DNA of 64,000 nucleotides, taken from assembly GCF_011516825.1 (NCBI RefSeq), contig NZ_WOTA01000002.1:186001-250000 (forward strand), given 5' to 3'. Shown in pieces: positions 9,976 to 18,503 of this stretch. This stretch comes from Acetobacter oeni (GTDB lineage: Bacteria; Pseudomonadota; Alphaproteobacteria; Acetobacterales; Acetobacteraceae). The position numbers and the translations under genes were made by a program. A model generated the notes under the pieces. The model was given only the letters and a program-made list of their open reading frames with translations. It made no database searches and was not told the DNA's origin. Positions within the stretch are counted from its first letter, which is position 1, and each line of letters begins with the position of its first letter.

Positions 9976-10494
9976 TCAGAGACCCCGCGCAATAATATTC
10001 TGCGCCTGGGACGGCGTCATGGCGACGGAAACAGAAACCGCACCGATAAGCGTTTCCAGCGCGGGCAGCAGAGCGGAGACCGCCTGAATGATGAGGGTAG
10101 CCTGAGACGGCAGCAGGCTCTCAAAATCCTGCAAAAGCCCGATAGCCGCCTGAGCAGCACTTTCGACCGTGGCGATCCAGCCCGCCCCCACGGTCAGACT
10201 GACGGTGCTGGCCGATGTCGCCGCAACCCCGGCCGTCACCTCGCTGATCGTGCCGAGGATGGTGGCGAGCGTGGCCGCATTGTCCGCGCCGATCACGCCG
10301 ATAACGGCGGAGGACGTGGCGATCTCAGTCAGACCGGCTTCGATGCTGCTGACAATCGACAGAACTCTGTCAACATTGACCGTATAAGTCGTCGTGCCGC
10401 CGCTGGTCGTGGCCGTGCAGGCGGCGAGCGCTGAAGCGGCGCCGAGCGCGCCGGCGGCCCGGACAGCGGAACAGAATAAAGTGCGCCGTGACAT
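9976..10494 (-). CDS. Putative lipoprotein of unknown function with Tat-like signal
   Basis: From ATG 10494 the product is 172 residues and begins MSRRTLFCSAVRAAGALGA. It has twin arginines, a hydrophobic stretch and then ALAAC, a lipobox at about residue 26. The mature part is rich in Ala, Ser, Thr, Val and Ile with almost no charged residues (for example SAVIGVIGADNAATLATILG), so it is probably surface- or membrane-associated. An upstream in-frame ATG at 10521 adds nine residues; AGGAAA lies between the two starts. I know of no assigned function. It is divergent from the next small secreted protein gene. Confidence 0.68.
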   Translation of the reverse strand: MSRRTLFCSAVRAAGALGAASALAACTATTSGGTTTYTVNVDRVLSIVSSIEAGLTEIATSSAVIGVIGADNAATLATILGTISEVTAGVAATSASTVSLTVGAGWIATVESAAQAAIGLLQDFESLLPSQATLIIQAVSALLPALETLIGAVSVSVAMTPSQAQNIIARGL

Positions 10495-10781
10495 GCCGGA
10501 CGTAAAATTTCCTGAAATCATTCTGAATTAAAACCCGACTAAATGATGAAAATACCGGCGTGGCCCCTGGCCCCGGGTCAGGAACCGGAACAGAGGAATG
10601 GTCGCAGTGTTGTGACAGAAAACATGAGGACTTCAGGCGCGCCGGAGGGCAGTTTATGTGTCCCTGGCGCCACCTTTTCGCGCGCAATGCTGACGGGCGC
10701 TTCCCCAATGCTTCATCATGAAGTTAAAACAATTCTGTCTGAGCGGGTGACCGCATTACCAACCTGCGAAGAGGCAAACAC

Positions 10782-11168
10782 GTGAAAGTCCGTCTGTTCA
10801 GTCTTTTTCTGATTGCCACCTGCTTCTCTGCCCCCGCCATGGCGGAGGAGGAGTTGTCCGCCGGCCACAGCACCGTGCCCAACGCGCAGTTACAGAAAGA
10901 ACTGGCGGTGTTGCAGACGGCGCCGGATCAGGTCAGCGAGGCCTGCATCAGCGCCCTGAAAGAACTGCACGAAACGCAGGGAAAGCTGGAGGCCGAGCAG
11001 GAGCGGACAAAAGATCAGGACATCGCCGTGGCGCAGGATGTCCTGGAATCGGATTATGAAAATGCCATTGAAATGTGCGGCCCCGATGCCCGGCACATGT
11101 GCGAGACGCATAATCCGTCCGACACACTCGCCCATGCCTGCGAGATACTGGGCAGCCTGCCGGACTGA
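10782..11168 (+). CDS. Small exported protein of unknown function, four late cysteines
   Basis: A 128-residue protein with a signal peptide (MKVRLFSLFLIATCFSAPAMA, cut before EEE). The mature region is acidic and mainly helical in appearance, with a Glu/Lys/Gln-rich central segment (ETQGKLEAEQERTKDQ). Four cysteines lie in the mature chain (EACIS, EMCGP, HMCET and HACEI). The start is GTG, with AGAGG 7 bases upstream. I do not recognise the family. It appears to be a single-gene unit. Confidence 0.7.
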   Translation: MKVRLFSLFLIATCFSAPAMAEEELSAGHSTVPNAQLQKELAVLQTAPDQVSEACISALKELHETQGKLEAEQERTKDQDIAVAQDVLESDYENAIEMCGPDARHMCETHNPSDTLAHACEILGSLPD

Positions 11169-11206
11169 GCGCACGCCCGCCCTCGTCCGGACAAGCCGGG
11201 CTACAC

Positions 11207-11254
11207 CTCTCAGCAAACCGGTTTCCAAAAGCCCTGACACCCACCAGAGGCCTT
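11207..11254. repeat. Fragment of the dispersed intergenic repeat
   Basis: The text caaaccggtttccaaaag followed by accagaggcctt matches the aaaccggtttcc core of the units at 38.4, 48.2 and 59.9 kb. The flanking arms are missing. Confidence 0.5.
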
Positions 11255-11271
11255 AACGCTGACAAATAAAA

Positions 11272-11889
11272 TCAGTCCGCCCCGAACCGGCTGACCTCGA
11301 TCCCGGTCCCGACCGGCAGCAGAACGCTGCTGATACCGGGTTTTGCCCGGATGGCGCGGCCATATCGTTTGACGTCCTCCGTGCCGGGCCGGATCATATT
11401 GTCGGCGACGATAATCGCGCCGGGCGCCAGCTTCGGATAAAACGCCTCCAGGCACGGCACGTAGAGATCTTTCCAGAGATCGACAAAGACAAAATCGACC
11501 GGTTCCGTGAGGTCGCCAATCATCGCCACGGCATCGCCAACACGATGATCGATATAGTCGGCCAGACCGGCTTTTCCCGCCATGTCGCGGGCGTAAGCCG
11601 ATTTGTAGCCGTGCAGCTCCATGGTGATGAGCCGGCCACCTGAACTGCGGGCGGCATCGGCAAGCCAGAGGCCGGAATAGCCGAAAGACGTGCCGAGTTC
11701 GAGAATCCCGGGTTTGTCGAGACTGCGGGCGAGAATGTTGAGCAACTGGCCCGTGTCGGGGCCGATGGCGCGCATGCGCTGATCCTGGCCACCATCGCGG
11801 CCGCCGGGCACTTCGGTACGGGGCTGGCTGCGCTCCGCCCGCATCCGTTCGTGATAAAGGTCGAGAACAGCAGCGAGTTTTTCGTCCAT
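11272..11889 (-). CDS. Class I SAM-dependent O-methyltransferase-like protein
   Basis: A 205-residue protein. ILELGTSFGYSGLWLADAA (near residues 61-79) is motif I of the catechol/caffeoyl-CoA O-methyltransferase type. GGRLITMELHGYKSAYARDMA and FVFVDLWKDLY provide the acidic ribose-binding and metal-site positions, and VADNMIRPG matches the DN motif. It transfers a methyl group from SAM; the substrate is unknown. The start at 11889 has GAGGAAA 8 bases upstream. It is monocistronic in appearance. Confidence 0.85.
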   Translation of the reverse strand: MDEKLAAVLDLYHERMRAERSQPRTEVPGGRDGGQDQRMRAIGPDTGQLLNILARSLDKPGILELGTSFGYSGLWLADAARSSGGRLITMELHGYKSAYARDMAGKAGLADYIDHRVGDAVAMIGDLTEPVDFVFVDLWKDLYVPCLEAFYPKLAPGAIIVADNMIRPGTEDVKRYGRAIRAKPGISSVLLPVGTGIEVSRFGAD

Positions 11890-12060
11890 GAGTCCGGTTT
11901 CCTCTTTGTTTGCAATGCCGGGCGCTGGCCCGCGCGGGGCAGGGATCGACTGGCCCTTCACCCCGTTTAACGGGACCGGAGGGGTTATGTGCCCCGCAAT
12001 CCCGAACTGTTCATCCCGCTAAGGCCTGAGATCTTCCTCGCATCTGTCCGGGTATGGGTT

Positions 12061-12729
12061 TCAGCTTCGTTCGACGGCCTGTGCGGCAGCATCGAGCGCC
12101 GCGGCGATTTTCTCTGCCGTGTCCTGCTCCATTTCGCCCTGCCTCATGCGCAGCCGCATGGCCAGCTTGAGGTTTTCCATTGCCCTGACAACCGGTGCCG
12201 GTGCCTTATCGCGTCCGCCCCGTTTGTCCCGGGGAATGGAGCGGGAGAGAACCTCATCGGCCGCTTTGCGGTTTTCGGTGAGGAAGGCCTGTCCCTCCGG
12301 CGTGATGTGGTAGCTCTTGCGGCCGCCTTCTTCGACCATGCCGGCATAGCCTGAGTCATCAAGCCAGGAGAGGGTGGGGTAAATAACGCCGGGACTTGGC
12401 GTGTAGCTGCCACCGAATTTTTCCTCGATGACGCGGATGAGTTCGTAGCCGTGGCGGGGCTGTTCCGCGATCATGGCGAGAACGAGCAGGCGGAGTTCGC
12501 CGTAATCGAACAGCCGGTGTCCGCCGCGCCCGCCGCCGCCATGACGTCCCCGGCCTTCGCCGCGCGGGCCGCCTTTGCCGCCGCGTCTGCCCTCGCCGCG
12601 CCTGTCTTCATCGCGCCTGTCTTCGGGCGGCCCTTCGCTGCGATCATGAGGGCGACCGCCTGCGTCGCCGGTTTCGGGGGAGAATGTGTGACGGTGCCGA
12701 CCGTCTGCGTGTCTGGATCTGTTTCTCAT
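12061..12729 (-). CDS. PadR-family regulator, YqjI-like (copy 1)
   Basis: A 222-residue protein. Residues 1-72 form a low-complexity, Arg/Gly/Asp-rich arm with scattered histidines. From FDYGELRLLVLAMIAEQPRHGYELI through TPSPGVIYPTLSWL to GRKSYHITPEGQAFL it is a PadR winged helix, and the C-terminal helices give the dimer. Layout and core match E. coli YqjI, a nickel-responsive PadR repressor with a metal-binding N-terminal arm. The arm here has no Cys, so metal sensing is only a suggestion. ATG 12729 was preferred over GTG 12735. A palindrome just upstream suggests autoregulation. An identical gene lies at 35005. Confidence 0.9.
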   Translation of the reverse strand: MRNRSRHADGRHRHTFSPETGDAGGRPHDRSEGPPEDRRDEDRRGEGRRGGKGGPRGEGRGRHGGGGRGGHRLFDYGELRLLVLAMIAEQPRHGYELIRVIEEKFGGSYTPSPGVIYPTLSWLDDSGYAGMVEEGGRKSYHITPEGQAFLTENRKAADEVLSRSIPRDKRGGRDKAPAPVVRAMENLKLAMRLRMRQGEMEQDTAEKIAAALDAAAQAVERS

Positions 12730-12748
12730 GAACACCGATATAGGTCTC

Positions 12749-12773
12749 GATATATCTCACGTCAAGATATATC
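12749..12773. promoter_or_regulatory. Palindromic PadR operator candidate (copy 1)
   Basis: GATATATCT (12749-12757) and AGATATATC (12765-12773) are perfect inverted arms around a 7-base spacer, 19 bases upstream of the PadR ATG. The AT-rich palindrome at the promoter position is what PadR repressors usually bind. It is repeated exactly at 35693-35717. Confidence 0.7.
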
Positions 12774-12864
12774 TGAATATATGTCGGGATTTATTTTCCG
12801 GCGGAAGGCGACGGGGAATAATGTTGAGGGAGTTCAGACGGTCAGATGGTCCGGGCGGGGACAG

Positions 12865-12950
12865 CCTCAGGGCGCCGCCCTGAAACCCGGCAGGGACCGA
12901 AGGCCCCTGCACCCCGGTTTACCCCGTCAGAGGCGCGCCTCTGGAAACCT
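12865..12950. repeat. Dispersed GC-rich intergenic repeat, unit 3
   Basis: It contains ctcagggcgccgccctgaaa, cccggcagggaccgaaggcc, cctgcaccccggttt and ctctggaaacc, matching the arms and core of the other units. It lies between the PadR copy 1 promoter and the 3' end of the TonB receptor gene. Confidence 0.7.
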
Positions 12951-12986
12951 TTATGCAGGATAAGGGACAGTTGCGGGAAGCCCGGG

Positions 12987-15200
12987 TTACCAGGTGTACC
13001 CAATGGTCCCCTGCGCGTTCCGGCGCTCGCCGTAATAACACCAGCCCTCACCATAAGACGCGTAGCTGAGGCAGCCGGAAATATAATGCCTGTCAAACAG
13101 GTTGCGCACACTCGCTCCGGCGGTCCACCCCCGAAGCGAACGCGACAGATTGGAAAGATCGTAGCGCACCGAACCATCGAAAAGCGCATATTGCGGAACC
13201 CACACACTGCCGGATGGCGAGGTGCCGCCATAGGTTCTGGCCGAATAACGCATGCCGCCGCCAAACCCGAACCCCTTCAGAGGCCCCGAAGGCATGGTGT
13301 AAAAAGCGAACAGCGACGCATTGCCTTTTCCGGATTCAATCAGCGGTTTGCCCGTTGAGTCGTCATGAACGTTCTGAACACTCACCGCCGCCGTAATCAT
13401 GAGATTCTTATACGGCTGGGCATGCGCTTCAAACTCGAAACCGTCCGAATGAACCTTTCCGCTCTCGTTATTATACCCAAGCGTCCCGACCGCGACCAGA
13501 ACATTGGTCTGCTCAATATGGAAACCCGCCGCTGTCAGCAGCACGGATGTTCCGGGGATCTGATATTTCAGGCCCCCCTCAAGCTGCTTGCCCAGAGAAG
13601 GATCGGCCTGACGCAGCGTTTTTCCCCCGTCGCTGGACACATTTCCTGACTGCGGCTGAAACGATGTCGAATAGCTGATATAGGGCGCCAGTCCGAAATC
13701 GAAATGATAAAGCCCGGAAGCGCGCCAGGTAATCTGACTTGCGCTCTCGTTCGTCGCCGTGCCGGACAGCTCTTCCATCTCATGAGAGCGATACCAGTCG
13801 TTTCGAAGACTCCCCGTCAGGATTAACCGCTTAAACCGGATTTCATCCTGCGCGTACACACCGATCTGGTGGGAATCCATCCGATAATCCCCCAGCTGAG
13901 TCGCCACGGGAATGATCATGTCATAGTCGGGATGAAGAACATCCAGATCCGGCGCAACGCCGTAGAAATTCTGCTCCGAGGAATGAAGCTGCATATAATC
14001 GAAACCGAACATCATCGCATGACTCAGAGGTCCGGTACGGACATGCCCTTTGAACTGGCTGTCAAATGCCAGACTCTGCACACGCTCGTTCGTCCCGTAA
14101 GCCGTGCGGGCAAGAGGATTGTCGCCACTGAAAGACCCGTCATCATAAACGCTGCGGTAAATGGTTTTGAGATTGTCATAACGCCCGCGCGTCGAGAAAC
14201 TCCAGTCCTTGCTGAACCGATGGTTCAGAATATAGGTAATCGCCCCCTGCCTCCGGTTGAACTTCTCGTAATTCGCATCGCCGTCATAGAAGTTTCGCGG
14301 AAGAAAACCATACGATGCCCGGACAAGCGAACCGACAAGAGGCACGCCGCCATAAGAGCCATTCTCCGGATCGTACTGATAATTCCCGAGCAGAGTCAGG
14401 GTCGTCGGACCATCGCCCCCGAATGTTACGGACGGGCTGATGCTGAAACGCCGGCTGCCCGTCTTGCTGAGTTGGGTGTGCTGGCCATTAACGGTGCCGT
14501 AAAGACGGTAGCGGACAAAGCCGTTATCGGTCGCCTGGCCCCCGACATCCGCATCCACGCGATAAAGATCGAACATGCCGCCCGTGGTATTCACGCCGCC
14601 ATAAAACTGCCTGTCGGTCGGCAGCTTGCTTGACAGCGCCACCAGACCGCCCGGGCTGGACTGCCCGTAAAGAGCGGAGGCCGGGCCTTTAAGAATTTCA
14701 ACGCGATCCAGGCGGGACGTGTCGGTCTGTGGCGTCGCATACCCGGTCGGGCTCGGTTGCAGCTTCAGACCGTCCAGAAAGGTCGGCACGGTAAAACCAC
14801 GGAGCTGAAAAAGATCGTAACGGGTGCCCTCGCCGCCGCGCAGATCCGGCGTAATACCCGCCGCATAGCGGATCGCCTGATTCAGGGTCAGAATGCCACG
14901 AACATCCATCTCGTCCCGCGTAATGACCGTGACAGACTGCGCCGTTTCAACAAGAGGCGTATCCGTCTTGGTCGCGGAGGAGGCCACGGTCGATGGTGTA
15001 TGTCCGCGCACTTCCACCGTCTCGACCTGCGAAACAGGCTTCTCCGATCGGGCGGCGGCCTGTTTCGCGCCCGACGCGGTAGTCTGATGGGAAGAGCGTG
15101 ATTTCACATCCTGATCGGCCGCAAGACCCGCTTCGGTCATCACGAGGGAAAAAGGAATTACATAAATAAACCAGCCCCGATGCATGCCTGCCCCCGTCAT
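12987..15200 (-). CDS. TonB-dependent siderophore receptor
   Basis: About 737 residues. A signal peptide (HRGWFIYVIPFSLVMTEAGLAA) is followed by a TonB-box-like ETVEVRGH, a plug domain (TPLVETAQSVTVITRDEM, LNQAIRYAAGITPD, RVEILKGPASALYGQSSPGGLVALSSK) and a 22-strand type barrel ending in NAQGTIGYTW with a C-terminal aromatic residue. The LYGxSSPGGLVxxxSK motif is typical of FhuA/FoxA-type ferric siderophore receptors. A Fur-box-like palindrome lies about 40 bases before the start. ATG 15185 is an alternative start. It is a single gene, so the siderophore and the inner-membrane partner are not known. Confidence 0.9.
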   Translation of the reverse strand: MTGAGMHRGWFIYVIPFSLVMTEAGLAADQDVKSRSSHQTTASGAKQAAARSEKPVSQVETVEVRGHTPSTVASSATKTDTPLVETAQSVTVITRDEMDVRGILTLNQAIRYAAGITPDLRGGEGTRYDLFQLRGFTVPTFLDGLKLQPSPTGYATPQTDTSRLDRVEILKGPASALYGQSSPGGLVALSSKLPTDRQFYGGVNTTGGMFDLYRVDADVGGQATDNGFVRYRLYGTVNGQHTQLSKTGSRRFSISPSVTFGGDGPTTLTLLGNYQYDPENGSYGGVPLVGSLVRASYGFLPRNFYDGDANYEKFNRRQGAITYILNHRFSKDWSFSTRGRYDNLKTIYRSVYDDGSFSGDNPLARTAYGTNERVQSLAFDSQFKGHVRTGPLSHAMMFGFDYMQLHSSEQNFYGVAPDLDVLHPDYDMIIPVATQLGDYRMDSHQIGVYAQDEIRFKRLILTGSLRNDWYRSHEMEELSGTATNESASQITWRASGLYHFDFGLAPYISYSTSFQPQSGNVSSDGGKTLRQADPSLGKQLEGGLKYQIPGTSVLLTAAGFHIEQTNVLVAVGTLGYNNESGKVHSDGFEFEAHAQPYKNLMITAAVSVQNVHDDSTGKPLIESGKGNASLFAFYTMPSGPLKGFGFGGGMRYSARTYGGTSPSGSVWVPQYALFDGSVRYDLSNLSRSLRGWTAGASVRNLFDRHYISGCLSYASYGEGWCYYGERRNAQGTIGYTW

Positions 15201-15238
15201 TGCGACCTGTCGCCTCGCAGTTCCGGGCTCATACATAT

Positions 15239-15257
15239 ATTGCGACTTATTCTCAAT
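15239..15257. promoter_or_regulatory. Fur-box candidate upstream of the TonB receptor
   Basis: ATTGCGACT-T-ATTCTCAAT is a 9-1-9 imperfect palindrome (7 of 9 paired positions) of the Fur type, about 40 bases upstream of the receptor start. It shares the TTGCGA half-site with the box upstream of feoA. Iron-dependent repression is the expected consequence. Confidence 0.5.
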
Positions 15258-15281
15258 AGCGACCGGCCGATATAACGTCAC

Positions 15282-16358
15282 AATGACTGTTTGTTACGCC
15301 GGAGTCATAAAGGCGACGCAACTCTTTCCGCTCTCCCGAAACCAGCGTAACGCCCGGCAATGACAGACACACAAACCGACAGCCCCGGAACCACAAAGCA
15401 TCATTTTGAAAAATTATCATATATGAATAAAACTATTCAGAATCCCATCAGATGAGAGTCTGGCATCAGGACGGAAAACGCCCTCGCAGATGCACCTGAT
15501 AACCCACGTTCAATATCAGCCGTCGAACGGCCGTTCAAAAAAAATGACCTCTCTCCGCATGTCCGGTCCGAAAACAGACCGCTCCCACTCCCGGTCCAAA
15601 GCAGTCACCTCGTCGCCCGCCACGCCCAACGAATAACCTGAACAGGAAAAGGCCCTGATATAAAATACGGCTTTGATCATCAGTTCGCCGTCACATCTCA
15701 CACAGACTCAGGCAGAACAAAAACCAGTCACGGGCGGAATTCATCAGTCCCCAAAACCACACCTCTCGCCCGCCGGCCAGCAATCTCGAACTGCCCCCGT
15801 AACGACACGCGCCGGACTTCACTTCGGACGAAACCCCGATCGCCACAGATTACCAGACCCGGTGCGCCGCCCGGTCTCCATCCCGGATCACAGGCACAAA
15901 CCGGACAGAATACCTCTTTTCATTATTAGAGCGGAACAAACGCCAGACTTTCAGGCTCCCGCCGTTTCGCCCCCAAAACAGCCTCCACCCGCCCAAAACG
16001 AAAAAAACTCTTTCTTCACCAGGCAGAGACACATTCCCTCCTCCGGCCACCAGACTATCTCCCCGGGCAATACCGCGCTGCTTCACATCGCCCCGAAGCG
16101 AAATCCTGCTCCACCCTTCCGGAAAAAACTGCAGCCCGAATCGCCCTCAGACCGGCCGGACCCCTGACACACACCCGGCTTTTTCATTCCGAAAAAGAAA
16201 CAGAAAACTCCGTAACTTCACGGAATCGCCACCGTCCCCATCCCGCTCCCGAAACGAACCGGGCACAAAAACCCCTGGCGTCCGGACCCGGGGACACGTC
16301 CCCTGTCCACACCGCAGAACCGAACCACCGGAACCCCCGATGCCAGAAAAACGATCTC
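15282..16358. other. Long region without a convincing gene
   Basis: About 1.08 kb between the TonB receptor promoter and the 3' end of ctaA. The only open frames are short or have biased compositions: a Pro/His/Arg-rich 164-codon frame at 15673-16167 (+), and 61-, 78- and 98-codon frames on the minus strand. None shows a motif or a good ribosome site. The plus strand is strongly C-over-G and rich in A-C runs from about 15700 to 16350. Base bias rather than coding explains the open frames best. Confidence 0.6.
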
Positions 16359-17486
16359 TCAGCCGCCGGAGACCACCCGCCCCCGCTTCGCCCCGCGCAG
16401 CGCGTGCATCGTGAATACCCCGATCCCGAGCAGAACCGCCGCAAACGTCTGATGCACCGTGCCCGCCCAGGCCGGCACAACCAGCAGCAGCGTCGTCACG
16501 CCCAGCGCATACTGGATCAGCACCGCCCAGCCGAGCAGCGCCACGCCCGCATGAGCCCGTGGCCCCAGATCAGCCCGCACGCCGGACAGCACCACCCCGC
16601 CGATCATCAGAACCGTCACGGTCGCCAGCAGCCGGTGATCGAACTGAACAGCCGGAATGTTCGCAATCCAGTTGAACCAGAACGGCGACAGCTTCGCATA
16701 CCCCTCAGGGATCAGATGCCCGTCCATCAGCGGGAACGTATTGAACACGAACCCCGCATGAGTCCCCGCCGTGAACCCGCCCGCGATGATCGTCAGAGCC
16801 ACCAGCCCCAGCGCCCCGTGCAGCAGCCCGCGCGTCCGCCGGCCAGCCACCGCGTCAGGCACAGCCTCCACCCGCGGATACCGCACTGACAGCGCCGTCC
16901 ACAGAATGGCGACATACAGAATCAGCGCCGCGCTCAGATGCAGCACCAGCCGCACCGGCTCCACCGCCGTGCTGCCCTCGCGGAAGCCGGATGCTACCAT
17001 GAACCAGCCGATCGCGCCCTGAAGCCCGCCCAGCACAAAAAACACCAGCAGCCGGATAATCAGCCCCCGTGTCAGAACTCCCTGCACCGCGAACATCACC
17101 AGCCGTACCATCAGATACAGCCCGATCACCCGTCCCCAGAACCGGTGCGTCCATTCCAGCCAGAAAATCTTCTGAAAACCCGCCAGCCCGAACCCGTCAT
17201 GCAGGATCTTGTACTGCGGGATATTCTGATACAGCGCGAACTGCCGCTCCCACTCCGCATGGCTCAGCGGCGGAATCATCCCCGTCACCGGGCGCCAGTC
17301 CATGATCGACAAACCCGAGCCCGTCAGCCGCGTTGCCCCCCCAAGGGCGATCATCCCCAGCAGCATGACACAGATGGTCAGCAGCCAGTTGGAAACACGA
17401 CGCCTGTCCCGAACGGACATGCCGTCGATAACAGTGGAATCAGAAACCGGAGAGGGCGCGGAGGAGGGAGCTGTGGCACTGGACAT
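16359..17486 (-). CDS. ctaA: Heme A synthase (COX15/CtaA)
   Basis: A 375-residue polytopic membrane protein with eight predicted helices. Family marks are [32 protein letters not shown] after helix 1, [15 protein letters not shown] with a heme-ligand His, [36 protein letters not shown], and HRLLATVT with QFDH. It oxidises the C8 methyl of heme O to the formyl of heme A for aa3-type oxidases. Its length and the alphaproteobacterial-style N-terminus fit the long form. It stands alone; no ctaB or cox genes are adjacent in the window. Confidence 0.93.
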   Translation of the reverse strand: MSSATAPSSAPSPVSDSTVIDGMSVRDRRRVSNWLLTICVMLLGMIALGGATRLTGSGLSIMDWRPVTGMIPPLSHAEWERQFALYQNIPQYKILHDGFGLAGFQKIFWLEWTHRFWGRVIGLYLMVRLVMFAVQGVLTRGLIIRLLVFFVLGGLQGAIGWFMVASGFREGSTAVEPVRLVLHLSAALILYVAILWTALSVRYPRVEAVPDAVAGRRTRGLLHGALGLVALTIIAGGFTAGTHAGFVFNTFPLMDGHLIPEGYAKLSPFWFNWIANIPAVQFDHRLLATVTVLMIGGVVLSGVRADLGPRAHAGVALLGWAVLIQYALGVTTLLLVVPAWAGTVHQTFAAVLLGIGVFTMHALRGAKRGRVVSGG

Positions 17487-17540
17487 GACGCCGTTTAGCC
17501 CGCACTTGCAACCCTGAGCAAGGAGGTGTTACCGCGCCTG

Positions 17541-18347
17541 ATGCACAAAGCGTCAGATCCGGATCGGGAGCACGACTCAGACGCCCGCTGCAACGTCGTG
17601 GCAGCGGATCAGCAACCCCTGCTCGCGACTCTGATCCGCCCTGCGGCAATGGTCCTCCTGCTCGCCGCCGGCGCCATCGCATTCCGCGAAATCCCCGCGC
17701 TCAGACACAGCCTCGACAGCACCGACATCCTGCGCCGAGGCGTGAGCGGTCGCCTGCTGTTCTGCACGACAGGCATGGCCTGGTGCTTCTTCGGTCTGCC
17801 GAGACAGGTGCTCTGCTTCGCCGCCGGCCTGGCCTACGGCTTCTGGGAAGGCTCGGCCCTCGCAACCGTGGCCACCGTCACAGGAGCCCAGGCCTGCTTT
17901 GCCTGGGCCCGCTGGGGTGGCCGCAACCGGGCAACCCGGCGCCTCGCCGCCGATCTGCCCGCCGATCTGGCCGTCCCGGAAACCCGACAGGGCATGAAAG
18001 CCCGCCTCGCCGGCATGAAGCAGGCGCTGCTCCGCCATCCCTTCATCTCCGTCATGACACTCAGACTTCTGCCCGTCGGCTCTTCGCTGCTTCTTAATCT
18101 GTTTGCCGGATTATCCGGCGTCGCCGCCCTGCCTTTCGCCGCCGCCACACTTGTCGGAAGCCTGCCTCAGACCATGATCTTCGTCCTGCTCGGCGCCGGC
18201 GCGAAAATCGACGGCCCCGGCCGTATCCTTCTCGCCATAGCGCTCTTCGCCGTATCGGGAGCCCTCGGCGTCTGGCTCCTGCGCCGGACCACATCGGAGT
18301 TCACGCCTGTCACACCGGAAACAACCCTGTCCGGCGCATCATCCTGA
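17541..18347 (+). CDS. TVP38/TMEM64 (DedA-like, VTT domain) membrane protein
   Basis: A 268-residue protein. Helix 1 lies near residues 28-46. GLPRQVLCFAAGLAYGFWEGSALATVATVTGAQACF is the VTT/SNARE-associated domain signature with its re-entrant-loop Gly-rich segment, and LRLLPVGSSLLLNLFAGLSGVAALPF is the second conserved half. DedA/TVP38 proteins are linked to lipid scrambling and envelope homeostasis. AGGAGG at 17521-17526 overlaps an upstream in-frame GTG, so ATG 17541 is the likelier start. It is divergent from ctaA across a short shared promoter region. Confidence 0.82.
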   Translation: MHKASDPDREHDSDARCNVVAADQQPLLATLIRPAAMVLLLAAGAIAFREIPALRHSLDSTDILRRGVSGRLLFCTTGMAWCFFGLPRQVLCFAAGLAYGFWEGSALATVATVTGAQACFAWARWGGRNRATRRLAADLPADLAVPETRQGMKARLAGMKQALLRHPFISVMTLRLLPVGSSLLLNLFAGLSGVAALPFAAATLVGSLPQTMIFVLLGAGAKIDGPGRILLAIALFAVSGALGVWLLRRTTSEFTPVTPETTLSGASS

Positions 18348-18503
18348 CTTGCCATCGGATAGCTTCACGCTTAGGACAGCGCCGACGATTCTTCCCGTCC
18401 TCCGCTCCCGGCAGGCCAGCCATCGCGGATTGACAGGGTCAAATTTACCACAGACCGCCCTACACCCTCCTTCCAACAGCAAACAGAGATCCGGAGCGTC
18501 CGC

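Larger units (their letters stand above)
12039..12794. repeat. 756-bp exact duplication, copy 1 (PadR gene plus operator)
   Basis: Bases 12039-12794 match 34983-35738 in the same orientation with a constant offset of 22,944. No mismatch was found in the stretches compared by eye, and the encoded proteins are identical in several frames. Sequence diverges immediately outside both ends. There are no terminal inverted repeats and no target duplication. It covers the whole PadR gene and its promoter-operator. Confidence 0.93.

Noticed and set aside
12451-12963. 170-codon plus-strand frame over PadR copy 1
   Set aside because: It is the shadow of the PadR coding sequence. The same shadow appears at copy 2, only because the DNA is duplicated.
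15673-16167. 164-codon plus-strand open frame
   Set aside because: Composition is Pro/His/Arg/Gln-rich, as expected from C-rich DNA without stops. There is no ribosome site, motif or hydrophobic core.
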